From contig JAPDRN010000093.1 in the NCBI GenBank assembly GCA_030247855.1, forward strand, positions 78,641-142,640: a stretch of DNA of 64,000 bases, written 5' to 3'. This DNA is from Knufia peltigerae (lineage: Eukaryota; Ascomycota; Eurotiomycetes; Chaetothyriales; Trichomeriaceae). The notes under the pieces were generated by a model. The model saw only the letters and a list, made by a program, of their open reading frames with translations. It ran no database searches and was not told the DNA's origin. Positions 43,624 through 54,617 of the stretch are shown here, one piece after another (position 1 is the first letter of the stretch; each line of letters begins with the position of its first letter). A program made the position numbers and the translations under genes.

Positions 43624-44461
43624 ATGAACACTGCCTCACGTCTCGTCGGGGCGACGATAGCCATCACAGCACCTTACTACTTCTACAACGCCTCTCGCTC
43701 CATCTCCAGCGTACCGACCAGCGACATGAGGACGGGAGCAGCGCCGTCAAGTTTCCTCAAATCCAAAACCCATCTTGCCGTCGTCAACCCGCGAGACCAC
43801 AGAGGTCTGACCGACTCACGGTCCATCACTTTCAAGCTCCCCCCTTCTCGAAGATCATGGTCCGACGAACAAATTCTGGCGACGTTCGTCCAAGGCTACT
43901 TTGGCGGCTGGGTCTTCACACCAGAACGTAGACTTTTGGGCCTTGTCGACTGCCTTTTACGTCGTCAACTGGTCGGGTTCAGCGGTGAGCCATACCATGA
44001 TCTCCTGGTATAAACTGCAATCAAAACTCACGAATCACATAGCGATCCAGGACGACCCCCAGCACGGCCAAATCTGGTCATGCAATGATCTCTCTCAAAG
44101 CAAACTTCCTTCGTTACACTCGACTCTCTTTGGGGCCTTCCGAGTCGTCGACTATCACATCCCAACAACAACTAATACCGCCCAGGACCCTGGTCTGTCT
44201 GATGAGACGGGCTACGTCGACTTCGCATTCGGCTCCGACACGTCATACTTTTCGGGCTTTCACCGGTTTTCCATACATCGAGACCGGCTCTCCGACAGCA
44301 CTGCCCATTCTTCTTCTGAGACGGTCACGATCACAAATTCATGTGTCGCATGTAATCCATCGTCGAATACGTTAGTCGGACTGGATAGATTTCGTGCCTT
44401 TCACGAGTTCTACGCCATGTTGCTGTTCCGCGAGGGTGTCGCGAGAGTAATGTCTGTGTGA
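43624..44461 (+). CDS. Small conserved fungal protein with N-terminal hydrophobic helix
   Basis: Two exons, 43624-43984 and 44043-44461, with a 58-nt intron (GTGAGC...ACATAG, phase 1); product 259 residues. Joining the exons turns two out-of-frame halves into one protein. The N-terminus has a hydrophobic stretch (about residues 5-23), then a basic linker, a WSDEQILATFVQGYFGGWVFTPER motif region near residue 90, and after the junction LHSTLFGAFRVVD and YVDFAFGSD stretches. This arrangement (FGGWVFTPE followed by a compact beta-rich domain) is one I know from small uncharacterised ascomycete proteins, some with an N-terminal membrane helix; no function is known to me. Mitochondrial or ER membrane anchoring is possible. 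Confidence 0.68.
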
Positions 44462-45108
44462 GAAAGATGTGGCATCCGTCCCTCCCATCACACACTTCGT
44501 CAACTATACTTTTGTATCGCCATATTGTATAATACCCACCATTCTCCCTTCTATTCTCCCGGATCCCAAATAGACGACCTCAGTCTTGATAATACTGTAA
44601 CCACTCCAGAGTGAGAATTGCGGCTTTCGGGATGTCTTTGTTCACCTATTGTATTACTTGAATGGCTCTGCGTATGTCACCAAGGTCAATGGATAGTCCC
44701 CCTTCCGTAATCACGCTACTCACAACAGCTTTATTGCCCAGTTCATAACATCTTGACCATGTTCAGGTTCTCAGCTGTCCTTCGCTTACTGGAACCGACC
44801 ACTTTGATCTAGCGCTGACAAAGAAGATAGTCGTTTCCAACAAACCACCAACCAGATGCTATACTAGAATGCAAAGCTACCTCTCGTCTTATTCTGATCG
44901 AGTCAATTCAAGGATCACCTCATCATATTACCTTGCTTGATCTGATCCGTCCGATCAGCCTCAGCGTCTGAGATGTCCCTCTAGATGTTGAAGCTATTCT
45001 TTCTTTGCAACATGACACCTCTTTGACTTTTACCAACCCCATTTGCTGTATTCTTGCATTAACAAGCCAAGCCGAAAGTCAAATACTGATGAGTCCAGCC
45101 TCGCCACG
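44462..45108. other. Intergenic spacer upstream of the FMO
   Basis: 650 bp containing the FMO promoter; no distinctive repeat or motif noticed. Confidence 0.5.
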
Positions 45109-46904
45109 ATGGCAAACTCAGACATTTATGATTTGGTGGTGGTTGGTGCAGGACAATCAGGTATTGTGTCGGCAAGATTCTACCTCGATATTCATCCCGA
45201 TGCCAAAGTCGGCATACTCGAAAGAGACCATTCTGTTGGAGGAGTATGGAATCAAGGTCATTGTCGCAAATGCCCCATTCGAAAGGGTACTGACAATAAA
45301 TAGAACGAGTATATCCAGGCTTCAAATCACAACAGAGCGTCCGCATGAGCGGCTTCTCCGATGTGCCGTTCACTCCCAAGCCAGACCAAGTTGATGAGAT
45401 GCATATGTACAAGGCCGAGTCAATGACAACTTACCTCGACGAGTACGTCGACAATCACGTCTACTCTGGCCAGACCCTGCGTGACCGGATTAGATTTGGC
45501 GTCGAAGTCGCTAGTGCCGAGAGGACGCCCGAGGGATGGCGCCTCCATTGTAGCGCCCCGTCAGGACGACAAAGCTTCAATGCTAGAAAGCTCATCGTAG
45601 CTTCGGGAACGACCTCGGAAGCGAATCTCCCCGAATTTCAAGGCCGCGAGACCTTCAAAGGACCCATCCTTCACACATTCAATCTAGCACAATCCAAAGT
45701 TCTCCGGCGAGAAGACATCCGACGAATCGCAATTATTGGCGGAGGCAAGTCCGCAGCCGACCATGCCTATCAAGCCGTCAAAGCTGGCAAAGAGGTTCAG
45801 TGGATCATACGCAAATCAGGCAAAGGCCCCGGAGCGTTCACACCAGTCAAGATTGGCATTGGTAGCAGCATTTGGCAAAATGTCGTCGAACTTGTTAACA
45901 GTCGTTTTCTTAATGCAATATTTTTTGCCCCAAGCTTGGCCTCGTGGGGCTGGTGGCAGACGTTCATGTTTAGTACAAGGCTTGGGCAATGGCTTTACGG
46001 CAAGCTGGAGAAATCCGTCATTCAACAGGCCAATGACGCAGCACAGTACGATAGCCGTCCTGGGTCAAAACCGTCTTTCTCAAAGTTGCAGACCAAGGTT
46101 CACGGGCTGGCCTTCGATGTGCCTTTCGGTTGTCTCTCGTATGATGATTTCTGGGACACGATTGCGCCAAATGTCGATGTGTACAATGAAGACATTGCCA
46201 GGCTTGACGGGTCGACGATAGAATTTAAGAATGGAGACCAAGTGGAAGTCGACGCCATCATTTGCGGTACCGGGTTCCGCGAGGGGTGCTCCTTCTTCTC
46301 ACAAAAGGACCAAATGAATCTTGGCCTTGTTCATCCTGACGAATGGGATACAGCGGACATGTCTGAGGAATGGCGCAAGCTGGACGCCGAGGCCGAAAAG
46401 GTAGTGCGACAACGATACTATTCGGTAAGCCCGCCTCCGCCTGTACCAGACCAGCTGGGGGACATCATACGTACAGACACTCCTTACAGATTGTACCGCA
46501 ATATTGTACCTGTTAGTGATACTAACCACAACATCGCCTTCGTGGGGTTTGGATCACTTCCGAATATGAGTCTTGCTTCTGAGGTATCCGCAATCTGGAC
46601 AACTGCCTATCTCGACAGGTTGTTGAAGCTTCCAAGTGAAGAAGACATGAAGAAGGACGTGGCGTACGTGGCTACATATCTTCGCATGCGATTCCCTGCG
46701 TACGGGCGGTACGGGAATTTTTACGCCGTTGATTACCATCATCAGATGGACCGATTGTTGGGAGATCTAAATCTAGCAAGCCATCGCAAAGGCTGGCTAC
46801 ATGACACATTCGCTCCTTTCTTGCCGGCAGATATAAGTGGGCTGAAAGATGAATATTTGAACAAATATGGAGGTGCCACAGTTGCCATGGACGGACAGCT
46901 CTGA
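45109..46904 (+). CDS. Flavin-containing monooxygenase (FMO-like)
   Basis: Exons 45109-45256 and 45304-46904 with a 47-nt intron (GTCATT...AATAG, phase 1) give 582 residues. FAD-binding GAGQSG (13-18) opens the protein; after the junction the sequence continues ERVYPGFKS as in other fungal FMOs. An FMO-identifying element close to F-x-G-x-x-x-H-x-x-x is present as FKGPILHTFNL, and the second nucleotide-binding site is IIGGGKSAADH. The enzyme should be an NADPH- and O2-dependent flavoprotein that N- or S-oxygenates, or performs Baeyer-Villiger chemistry on, an unknown substrate. The donor is a weak one and the intron very short, so the exact junction is less certain than the gene itself. A hydrophobic stretch near residue 245-265 (LNAIFFAPSLASWGWWQTFMF) may associate with membranes. 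Confidence 0.83.
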
Positions 46905-47034
46905 TTTTGTGTTCCAGTTTCCCTCGGGACGAAGTGTCTTCAGGAAGTCACCACCCATCATATGTGACCAAGCTGGTTGTCGTCTTCTGAACGAATTTCT
47001 TTTGGGATTGCCCGACACGTTCACACTCTCAAAG

Positions 47035-47451
47035 TCATCGAGGCTTTTTGCCTCCTGCCGGTTCTTGACGTTCTGACCATTCACGGGCACATTGTGACAT
47101 CCAATTCTCAAGCCCCTGATTTCGCCAACTCCGATTCAACGCCGTATCAATCATGGTAAACCTTCCAGCTGGTGTGTCAGGTCTGAAGCAGATATAGCCG
47201 ATATACATGCTTGCATCTCCTTCGAGAGGGGTTGGAGTAAGTAGAACAAGGTATTTCGTGTTTGGATCCAGGGATTCAGTCCTATCCTTTGGAGATGAGG
47301 GAGCCAAAGTGGCCCTGACCTTTTCAAAGTCGGCGAAGGAGACGTCGTCTGTGACGATGAAGCCATCTCGATACCATGTTATTGGCCTCCGGCGGTATGG
47401 TCGAGCCTCCGGTTGTGTCATCGCCTGTTCCCTGAAAGGATGGATATGCAT
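47035..47451 (-). pseudogene. Acetyltransferase-like (GNAT) fragment or hypothetical protein
   Basis: A 138-codon open frame from ATG 47451, or from an inner ATG at 47421. The part reading ITWYRDGFIVTDDVSFADF resembles the N-terminal strand of small fungal GNAT proteins, and TALNRSWRNQGLENWM resembles their acetyl-CoA loop (R/Q-x-x-G-x-G/A) with the last Gly replaced by Glu. The fold between the two parts seems too short. It may be a decayed acetyltransferase, a diverged one, or one exon of a longer gene. Similarity is by eye only. Confidence 0.3.
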
Positions 47452-49179
47452 TGGTCGGCGGTCCTATGGGTATCACTTGGATTCGAGATCATTTAATTGC
47501 AAGATGTGGGAAAGGTGGGAGGAAATTTCTTTTGTGGCGGAAGTGTTTTCACATCTCGACAATATATATATCTTCATTCGTACTCCGTACTTCGTACCTT
47601 CACCGGGCCAAGCATCTCCAAAGGAGGCAGTGATACCCGTACAAGCTTTTCTCCAGATGTCGCTTCCACTTCCGAGTCCATGTTTACTCGACATAGAATA
47701 CGAGCAGTCAACGGAAAAACGGATCTCCTGATCGTTGCTGCCTGTGTCAGTTGGGATGCTATGGGGAGGCTATGCGACACGGGTGTCTAGTGCTTGGCTC
47801 GGCCAGGCTCATAGACACCATACTTGTCGTATTCCGCCTTGGGGCTGGCCAATTAAGAGGATCCAGGCATGCGCCGTTTCGAGAAAAGCACTCATACGGA
47901 GCACACTATTAACCCTTGACGCTTGGACCTGGCGCTGGCTGTCATTCTCAGATTAATGTGAAGGGCCGCCTCGCGAAGCTATGTCTCGTGAAGCTAGCCC
48001 CCAATCCCACAATGGCACTAACTTTTATGGTATCTGTATCCCCCGGATCCAGAGAGGGAGCACTGTAACATGAACAGGCCGCGCGTCCAATTAAAAGGAC
48101 ACAGGACGCTCACACCGGTCGTAGAAGATCTTGGCTTGGCAAGATACTGTACGTATGATTTCCTTATTCCAGACAAGCGATTCCTTTTACGAATATTTGA
48201 CTGTCTCGGAAGAGCAGAATACTGACCTTGGTACTCTGGGAACTCAAACGTCCTCTGATTTTCTAACTTTTTGAGGCTCATCTTTGGTCGACATCTGAAA
48301 CAATCACCGTCATCCCGTCCTGCCCGCTAAATGATCGGGTTAATGTCATACTGTACACTTCACGGGTGCTCGGCATCGTCCGTATCTGAATTTAGTATCA
48401 ATTATCGGCGATGGTGTCATCTCGTCGCAGTCAACCTCGATTCACCACGGACGCATATATTGGTAATCCACCAAGTGATTTTGTCGAGCATATCTCAATT
48501 TCAGGCCTGAGCCGGTTCCCAGCCGTACCCGCGCCCAAGGTCAGCCTTGTGATGTCTCAAATTCGTGTCTCGTCTCCAGCTTAGGAAAACAAGCAGTTCA
48601 AGAGGCCAAGCCTCCTGCTTGTCATTTCTTGGCCATCGAGCCATGACGTGGACTGTTTGGGCCAATGGCCCTGAAATATTGGCCGGTAGTAGTAGCCAGA
48701 GACACTGGTGTTGCCGGCATTACATACCAGATCTTGGTCTTCTGAGGTGGAATATATTTAGTTACCAGTACGAAGTAGGACGCATCTGGGTCAAATAGCC
48801 AGTCCTGAAAATCGCCAGTGGGTTGAGCAGGGATACCATATGCCATACATTGAGTCATTACAATCGCATCTGCTGGAAGATTTTGATTCTGAGCGGTGCA
48901 AGTTTTCGTCTGACACGCATTGCACCTGGCCTATCAGAACGCGTTTGGTGGACTGGGCTCTATTACATAAGCTCTCCACCATGTTAGTATCCCATGTTTC
49001 AATTCGTCCGTCTGCGCAACTGCAGTCGAAGTCCCTCCAGAGTCACAAATGGCAAGTAGCCCGAGCGTCAGACTGCGGTCAATTGTCGACTCATACAACT
49101 TCCACAACGCCATGCCAGGCTATACCAGTATACATAGCTGGACTCTCCGTTGCTTTCTCACTTGCCTGAAGCTTTCACC
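47452..49179. other. Spacer with remnant-like frames upstream of trpC
   Basis: 1.7 kb. TACTCCGTAC lies at 47581-47590. A minus-strand frame at 48622-48858 contains a stretch (DASYFVLVTKYIPP) resembling one in the fragment at 47035-47451, with a possible intron (GTATGT...TTTCAG) inside it. A minus-strand frame at 48018-48281 is unexplained. The right end is the trpC promoter, with CGACTCAT at about 49088-49095, one mismatch from the CPC1/Gcn4 site. Confidence 0.4.
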
Positions 49180-51471
49180 ATGATATCTTCCGGTCTCATC
49201 GATCACTCTCCCCACCAGCCCGTCGCGGCGGAGAAATTGGCCTCTGCGAGGAATCTCGTTCTCATAGACAATTATGACTCCTTCACCTGGAATGTATACC
49301 AGTACCTTGTCCTCGAGGGCGCTACCGTTACCGTCTACCGGAATGACAAGGTGACGCTGGACGAATTGATCGCCCAAAATCCTACGCAACTGGTCATCAG
49401 TCCCGGGCCCGGTCATCCAGACACCGATGCAGGTGTCAGCAAAGATGCCATTAAATACTTTGCGGGGAAGATCCCAATCATGGGTGTCTGTATGGGACAA
49501 CAGTGCATCATATCCGTCTTTGGAGGCAAGGTAGACGTCACAGGAGAGATCCTGCACGGAAAGACTTCGCCTTTAAGACATGATGGCAAAGGATGTTATA
49601 CTACACTACCACAAGATTTACCAGTCACTAGATACCACTCATTGGCAGGAACACATCCAACACTTCCTAAGTCGTTGGAGGTGTCTTCTTGGATTGCAAA
49701 AGGACCCGACAGTGGAAAAGGCGTGATCATGGGAGTGCGTCACAAGGAATATGTCATCGAAGGTGTACAATTCCACCCTGAGAGTATCTTGACCGAGAAC
49801 GGCAGGGTCATGTTCAAGAACTTCCTCCGGATGACTGGAGGAAAGTGGTCAGAAAATCCTCAAGTTGCTGCTCCCACAGCAGCCACCACTAGTGTCGCAA
49901 ATGGGCGGCCGTCTGGGAAAAAGGAGTCTATCCTTGAAAAGATCTACACTCACAGACGGCAAGCTGTCGCTGCGCAGAAACTTATTCCTTCTCAAAGGCC
50001 AGAGGACCTTCAGGCCACTTACGAACTTGGTCTTGCCCCTCCTCAGATTTCCTTCCCCAAACGACTTCGAGAATCGGCTTATCCAGTGGCACTCTTGGCT
50101 GAGATCAAAAGGGCATCTCCCTCCAAAGGCATTATTTCCCTGGGCACTTGTGCTCCTGCCCAGGCACGAAAGTATGCTACGGCTGGGGCAAGTGTCATCT
50201 CAGTGCTCACTGAGCCTGAATGGTTTAAGGGTAGCCTGGAAGATATGCGGGCCGTTCGACAGAGTCTCGACAGTATGCCAAACCGACCTGCCGTTCTGCG
50301 CAAAGAGTTCATCTTCGAGGAATATCAAATACTAGAAGCTCGTCTTGCCGGTGCTGACACAGTTCTGCTGATAGTGAAGATGCTCGATGTGGAGACCTTG
50401 ACGAGGCTTTACAATTACTCCAAATCTCTAGGAATGGAGCCTTTAGTCGAAGTTAACACAGCAGATGAGATGAAGATCGCTGTCGATATCGGAGCAGAAG
50501 TCATAGGAGTCAACAACCGAGACCTGACCAACTTTGAAGTTGACCTTGGCACGACAAGCCGATTGATGGACATCGTGCCAAAGGATACCATCGTGTGTGC
50601 TTTATCCGGGATCTCTGGACCTCAGGACGTTCAAGCTTACCGGAAGGATGGTGTCAAAGGCGTACTTGTTGGAGAGGCTTTGATGAAGGCGGCTAATACA
50701 GTGGATTTCATTTCCAAGCTTGTGGGAGATCCCGGTGTAGAGCCCACGAAAAAGACTCGAGCTCCATTGTCAGTTAAGATTTGCGGAACAAGAACTCCAG
50801 AAGCTGCCAAAGCTGCCGTAGAGGCTGGAGCAGATTCTGTGGGGATCATCTTGGTTCCTGGACGATCACGACTGGTCTCGGATGAGGTTGCTCTCCAAAT
50901 CGCCAAAGTCGTCAAAACTACGCCGAAACCGTCAAGGAAGATTGTACATGCTCCGGATGTTGGCTCTACCGATTTCTTCGACCATTCCTCGAGAATGCTT
51001 GTTCGACCGGATCGTGCTCAGTTGGTGGGTGTTTTCCTTGACTCTCCTTTGGAGCACGTTATCGAGCAAGTCTACAAACTAGACCTTGATGTTGTTCAGC
51101 TCCATGGATCAGAACCTATTGAGTATGCTCGGAGTATTCCTGTCCCTGTTGTTCACAAGTTCTCCCCTCTGGACCATGGTATCTCCGCCAGAGGGTATCA
51201 TGCCCTTCCCTTGTTAGATGTCGGGCCTGGAGGTACTGGCGAGCAGCTCAATCTTGACGAAGTCAAAACCTTCTTCTATAAGGATCCGGGAGTCAAGATC
51301 ATATTTGCTGGTGGATTGAACCCCGACAATGTTGAGTCAGTACTTAAATCCTTGGGTCCATATCGTGCCAACATCGCTGGTGTCGATGTTAGTAGCGGAG
51401 TCGAAACGAATGGGAAGCAAGATCTCTCAAAAATATCGGCGTTCGTCAAGGCTGTCAAGGGTTTAGACTAG
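49180..51471 (+). CDS. trpC: Trifunctional tryptophan biosynthesis protein TrpC (GATase-IGPS-PRAI)
   Basis: Intronless, 763 residues from the first ATG in frame. Three domains in order: glutamine amidotransferase (about 25-235) with DNYDSFTWN, GVCMGQQC carrying the nucleophilic Cys and HPES carrying the triad His/Glu; indole-3-glycerol-phosphate synthase (about 250-510) with LLAEIKRASPSKG; and phosphoribosylanthranilate isomerase (about 525-763) with VKICGTRTPEAA and the C-terminal VDVSSGVE phosphate site. The GATase pairs with the TrpE-type anthranilate synthase chain (not in this window), while the other domains catalyse the next two steps of tryptophan synthesis. The three-domain fusion in this order is the normal filamentous-ascomycete arrangement. 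A CPC1-like near-match lies about 90 bp upstream, consistent with general amino-acid control but unproven. Confidence 0.96.
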   Translation: MISSGLIDHSPHQPVAAEKLASARNLVLIDNYDSFTWNVYQYLVLEGATVTVYRNDKVTLDELIAQNPTQLVISPGPGHPDTDAGVSKDAIKYFAGKIPIMGVCMGQQCIISVFGGKVDVTGEILHGKTSPLRHDGKGCYTTLPQDLPVTRYHSLAGTHPTLPKSLEVSSWIAKGPDSGKGVIMGVRHKEYVIEGVQFHPESILTENGRVMFKNFLRMTGGKWSENPQVAAPTAATTSVANGRPSGKKESILEKIYTHRRQAVAAQKLIPSQRPEDLQATYELGLAPPQISFPKRLRESAYPVALLAEIKRASPSKGIISLGTCAPAQARKYATAGASVISVLTEPEWFKGSLEDMRAVRQSLDSMPNRPAVLRKEFIFEEYQILEARLAGADTVLLIVKMLDVETLTRLYNYSKSLGMEPLVEVNTADEMKIAVDIGAEVIGVNNRDLTNFEVDLGTTSRLMDIVPKDTIVCALSGISGPQDVQAYRKDGVKGVLVGEALMKAANTVDFISKLVGDPGVEPTKKTRAPLSVKICGTRTPEAAKAAVEAGADSVGIILVPGRSRLVSDEVALQIAKVVKTTPKPSRKIVHAPDVGSTDFFDHSSRMLVRPDRAQLVGVFLDSPLEHVIEQVYKLDLDVVQLHGSEPIEYARSIPVPVVHKFSPLDHGISARGYHALPLLDVGPGGTGEQLNLDEVKTFFYKDPGVKIIFAGGLNPDNVESVLKSLGPYRANIAGVDVSSGVETNGKQDLSKISAFVKAVKGLD

Positions 51472-52141
51472 AGGCGGACATATAGAATCTACCAATCTTC
51501 GATGGTCTTTGAAGCGTGTGCGGACATGCTTCAGCTACATTTCTGTTCGGTTGCGACTTTTCCTTCGATGTGTTTCTCCGATGACCGCCTCTGACAATAT
51601 ACACCAAGCTCAGTCAGGGGGCATTTCAGCCTGGATCTTGCAGCCTCACTTGGATATCAGAGTACCTTGTCTACTATATGTCACATTCGACGGTCCTCTC
51701 TCACTGCTTCCTCTGGTACACAGACCTTTCATTGCATTCCATTTTATTTCACATATCTCTCCATTTCACATTTCGATCTTACTGAAGCTCACCTAGGTAG
51801 GTAGGTTGGATCTACTTATATCTGAATTGCTTTATTGCTGCTACTCACTCGACCAACCATTTTCTATGTTGAGTTCTTTCTTATCACCTCTTATATCTTG
51901 ACGTTCCTCTACCATTTCTGAGATGACGTCTTGGTTTCTTTCGAGGCCTTCTTCTTTCTCGATTCAATCCTGCTTGACCAGAGTCCTTCAATTCGTCCTC
52001 TCTGCTCTTCTCTCTCCCCATTTGAGGTCATAACTTCACGGAGGCCATAAACCTTGCTCTTCTGTTTGCTCGGCTAGCCTCAATCCATGATCCGTTGTTG
52101 TCTTTCCCCCCAAGACCATAGTTTATCCTATTAAATTCAAC
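51472..52141. other. Intergenic spacer, pyrimidine-rich right end
   Basis: 670 bp between trpC and the BRCT gene. The stretch 51930-52030 is C/T-rich and probably the promoter or leader of the BRCT gene. No other feature seen. Confidence 0.5.
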
Positions 52142-54321
52142 ATGGGCAAAGCATTTCGCAACATCACAGTCGCCTCGACTGGCGACTTTGGCGACAAGAC
52201 AGACAAGATCAAGAACTGGGTCGAGCATGCCGGTGGCACGTTCTCCAAGGATGTCACACCGAGCGTCACTCATCTTGTCACCAGCAAGAAGGCGTGGAAG
52301 AGGTATCATCCCATGGGTAAGTTCTCCTCCTTCCTTCTTTTGCAGGCTTCCAGCAAACCGCCCGGTCGTCACTGCTGTGGCTCATGCAGGGCTTGCTTTC
52401 CTACCTGACCCAGACGGTCTGTTTGCAGTGGATGGTTGTTTGCTCCATGCCAATCACCAACCAATGTTCCATCCGCAGTTGTTCCCCTGTATCCTTGTAC
52501 AGCACCCTTTTTATGAGGAGCACCGATTGATGGAGATATTTTCCCCTTGCACCTTACATCCCGATCTAGGCCTTACCTAACGGTTGTGACTTATCACAGT
52601 TCAAGCCGCCCGCCGCCTGAAAACCATACACATCGTCAGCCTCGACTGGTTGGAAGATAGTTTGACCATGACGAAATCGCGCAGACCCCTCAACGAGACA
52701 AGGTATTGCTATGAGAAGAAGGGGAAGATCGTCAAGGTGCCCAAGGTGCCGCGGAAACGAGCTCGCGCAAAGAAGGACAGCTCCACTACCGCCGCCAGGA
52801 CATCGCGAGTACAGGGCAGCGAACGCGACGACTTGGACAGGACCAAGGACGAAGATGACGACGATGATGATGATGATGCCACGGGAGGAGTCAGTCTCGT
52901 GGTGAGAAAGCGAGATTGCACGCAGATCGACAGTGGAAGCACGACACAACTGAGTCCGAAGAAGAAAAAGAAGCAGCAACAGGAGCAACGTTCACGCGGG
53001 GGAGGAGAGAAGGATCGAAAGGCGGAAGAGGTGCATTGTCCAAAGGACCAGCGTGTCGAGATGACCGGTACGTTTTGCGTCGCTTGCACAATTGAGAGCC
53101 CATTTGTCGATTGATCGTTCGAAGTACGAAGACTGACAAGAAACACAGCGAGGGAATACGAGGCTGAGTGCGATGAATTCGTCAGGGAGATGGGTACTAG
53201 TAAGTGTCACCTGCCTGCTTCTCTTATGTCCATCCCGAATGAAGGTGTGTCATAGACTGACAATGACATACATAGACGGATACCGTCCTTTCATCGATTC
53301 CAAAGGGTTTATCTACCTTCTCACGCTCGTGAGGAAGGACATTCTCCAGAACCGACTCGAAAAGCATAGACTCAAGGTGCGTTATGCATCTTGTGTCTCT
53401 TCCGTCTCATCGTCATCTTCTTGCTCTGTCTTGTCATCCACATCACCGGGCGATTGCGTCACAAACCCGACACCATCAACAACGTACCCCCTGACCAACC
53501 AAGAACCTCAAGATTGGTCGAAGCTCTCCAACGAAGAGGTGCGCAGGATCCATGAACATCTGCGAGTCTCGGAACCTTCTCAAACGAACATTGTGGATGG
53601 CCATGAGACTATTGCCGTACCAAAGGCATACATGCCGTCGTACTCGGTGGCAAATTTCATACCATCACTTCCTTACTGTCCTGTACCGTTGTATCATTTT
53701 CCCAAGCCTTTCCCCTTTTGCAAGTACCCTGTCATCGCAAGCAGTCTACCACGATCCCTGCAGCCATCCAATCCGAATTTGAAGGTTCATATTCCGAACC
53801 CATGGGCTCAGAGTTTGCAGCTTTTCGAATTCGATCCAAACTTGCGATTCACGACGAGAACACACACAGACTCCGTCGCAGGTCTCAACGCTGAGATCCC
53901 AAGAATCAAGTCGTATGCATGTTACAGCATCTACGTCCGTCCCGGACATCGATATGTCACCCAGCTTGCGCCTCCGGGAAGTACATTCGACTTTGCGTTC
54001 ACCATGTTCAACAAGTTCTTCCAGAAAAGAGTTGGTGTCAGCTGGGACGACCGTGAAAGTCTTCGGGAGATGGCACAGGCGAACAGATCCGAAGACAAAA
54101 TAGCACTCCAGAGTGATGGTACTTCGGATGGTCGCCTATTCAAGTTCTTTGGTCCAAGAGTGATCAAAGACAATGGCATGGATCAGCTTGGGGAGGGGGA
54201 GGTCAAGGGTGTCGAAGATCGGGTGCGTAAGCCCAGTGTAACCATTCTGGTAAACCCGGCCGAGAACCAACCGATGGATGAGGTAGAGGCCAGAGCCATG
54301 ACACCTGAAGGAGGCTGGTGA
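52142..54321 (+). CDS. BRCT and WGR-like domain protein
   Basis: Exons 52142-52316, 52600-53067, 53149-53199 and 53276-54321 give 579 residues. The first two exons form a BRCT domain (about 1-95; FRNITVASTGDF... THLVTSKKAWKR ... IVSLDWLEDSL with the conserved Trp). A Lys/Asp-rich disordered linker with poly-Asp and poly-Lys runs follows (nuclear localisation likely). From about residue 233 a WGR-like domain begins (FIYLLTLVRKDILQNRLEKHRLK) and resumes at LFEFDP... YACYSIYV ... FNKFFQKRVGVSWDDR. Between these halves lies a stop-free 444-nt segment (53377-53820) bounded by GT and AG; if spliced, the protein is 431 residues with a continuous WGR fold. BRCT plus WGR without a PARP catalytic domain suggests a nuclear DNA-damage or chromatin role; this is inference. 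Confidence 0.7.
53377..53820 (+). other. Stop-free 3n intron candidate (exitron-like) in the WGR domain
   Basis: 444 nt = 148 codons, open in frame, starting GTGCGT after an AAG codon and ending TTTGCAG before CTT. Removal joins HRLK to LFEF, giving the uninterrupted beta-strand expected in WGR domains. Retention would insert a Ser/Pro-rich 148-residue loop. Both forms are translatable. Confidence 0.5.
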
Positions 54322-54483
54322 AGAGATGGAGTTGCTGACCCTGGGATATGAGCTGCAAACACTGCGTGATATCGGTCTCAAGGGCAATAGCCACACAGCG
54401 AGTTGAAAGCTGACAGAGGCCCAGCGGCGCTGTGCCACGAAGGCTTAATTTGGTTTGATTTGGTCGTCTCCGCCATGGGGCTT

Positions 54484-54504
54484 GCTTTTGCTTTTGCTTT
54501 TGCT
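54484..54504. repeat. (CTTTTG)n microsatellite
   Basis: At least three tandem copies of a CTTTTG-type hexamer between the convergent ends of the BRCT gene and IMP4. Confidence 0.85.
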
Positions 54505-54617
54505 TGGATATGGCATGGTGCAGGCGCACTTATGCCATAGTTTTGCTGGGGGCTTCTTTGGACATTTGCACCCTCAGAATAGTCGAACATTCGGGCATTT
54601 GGTTGTAATGCATTACC

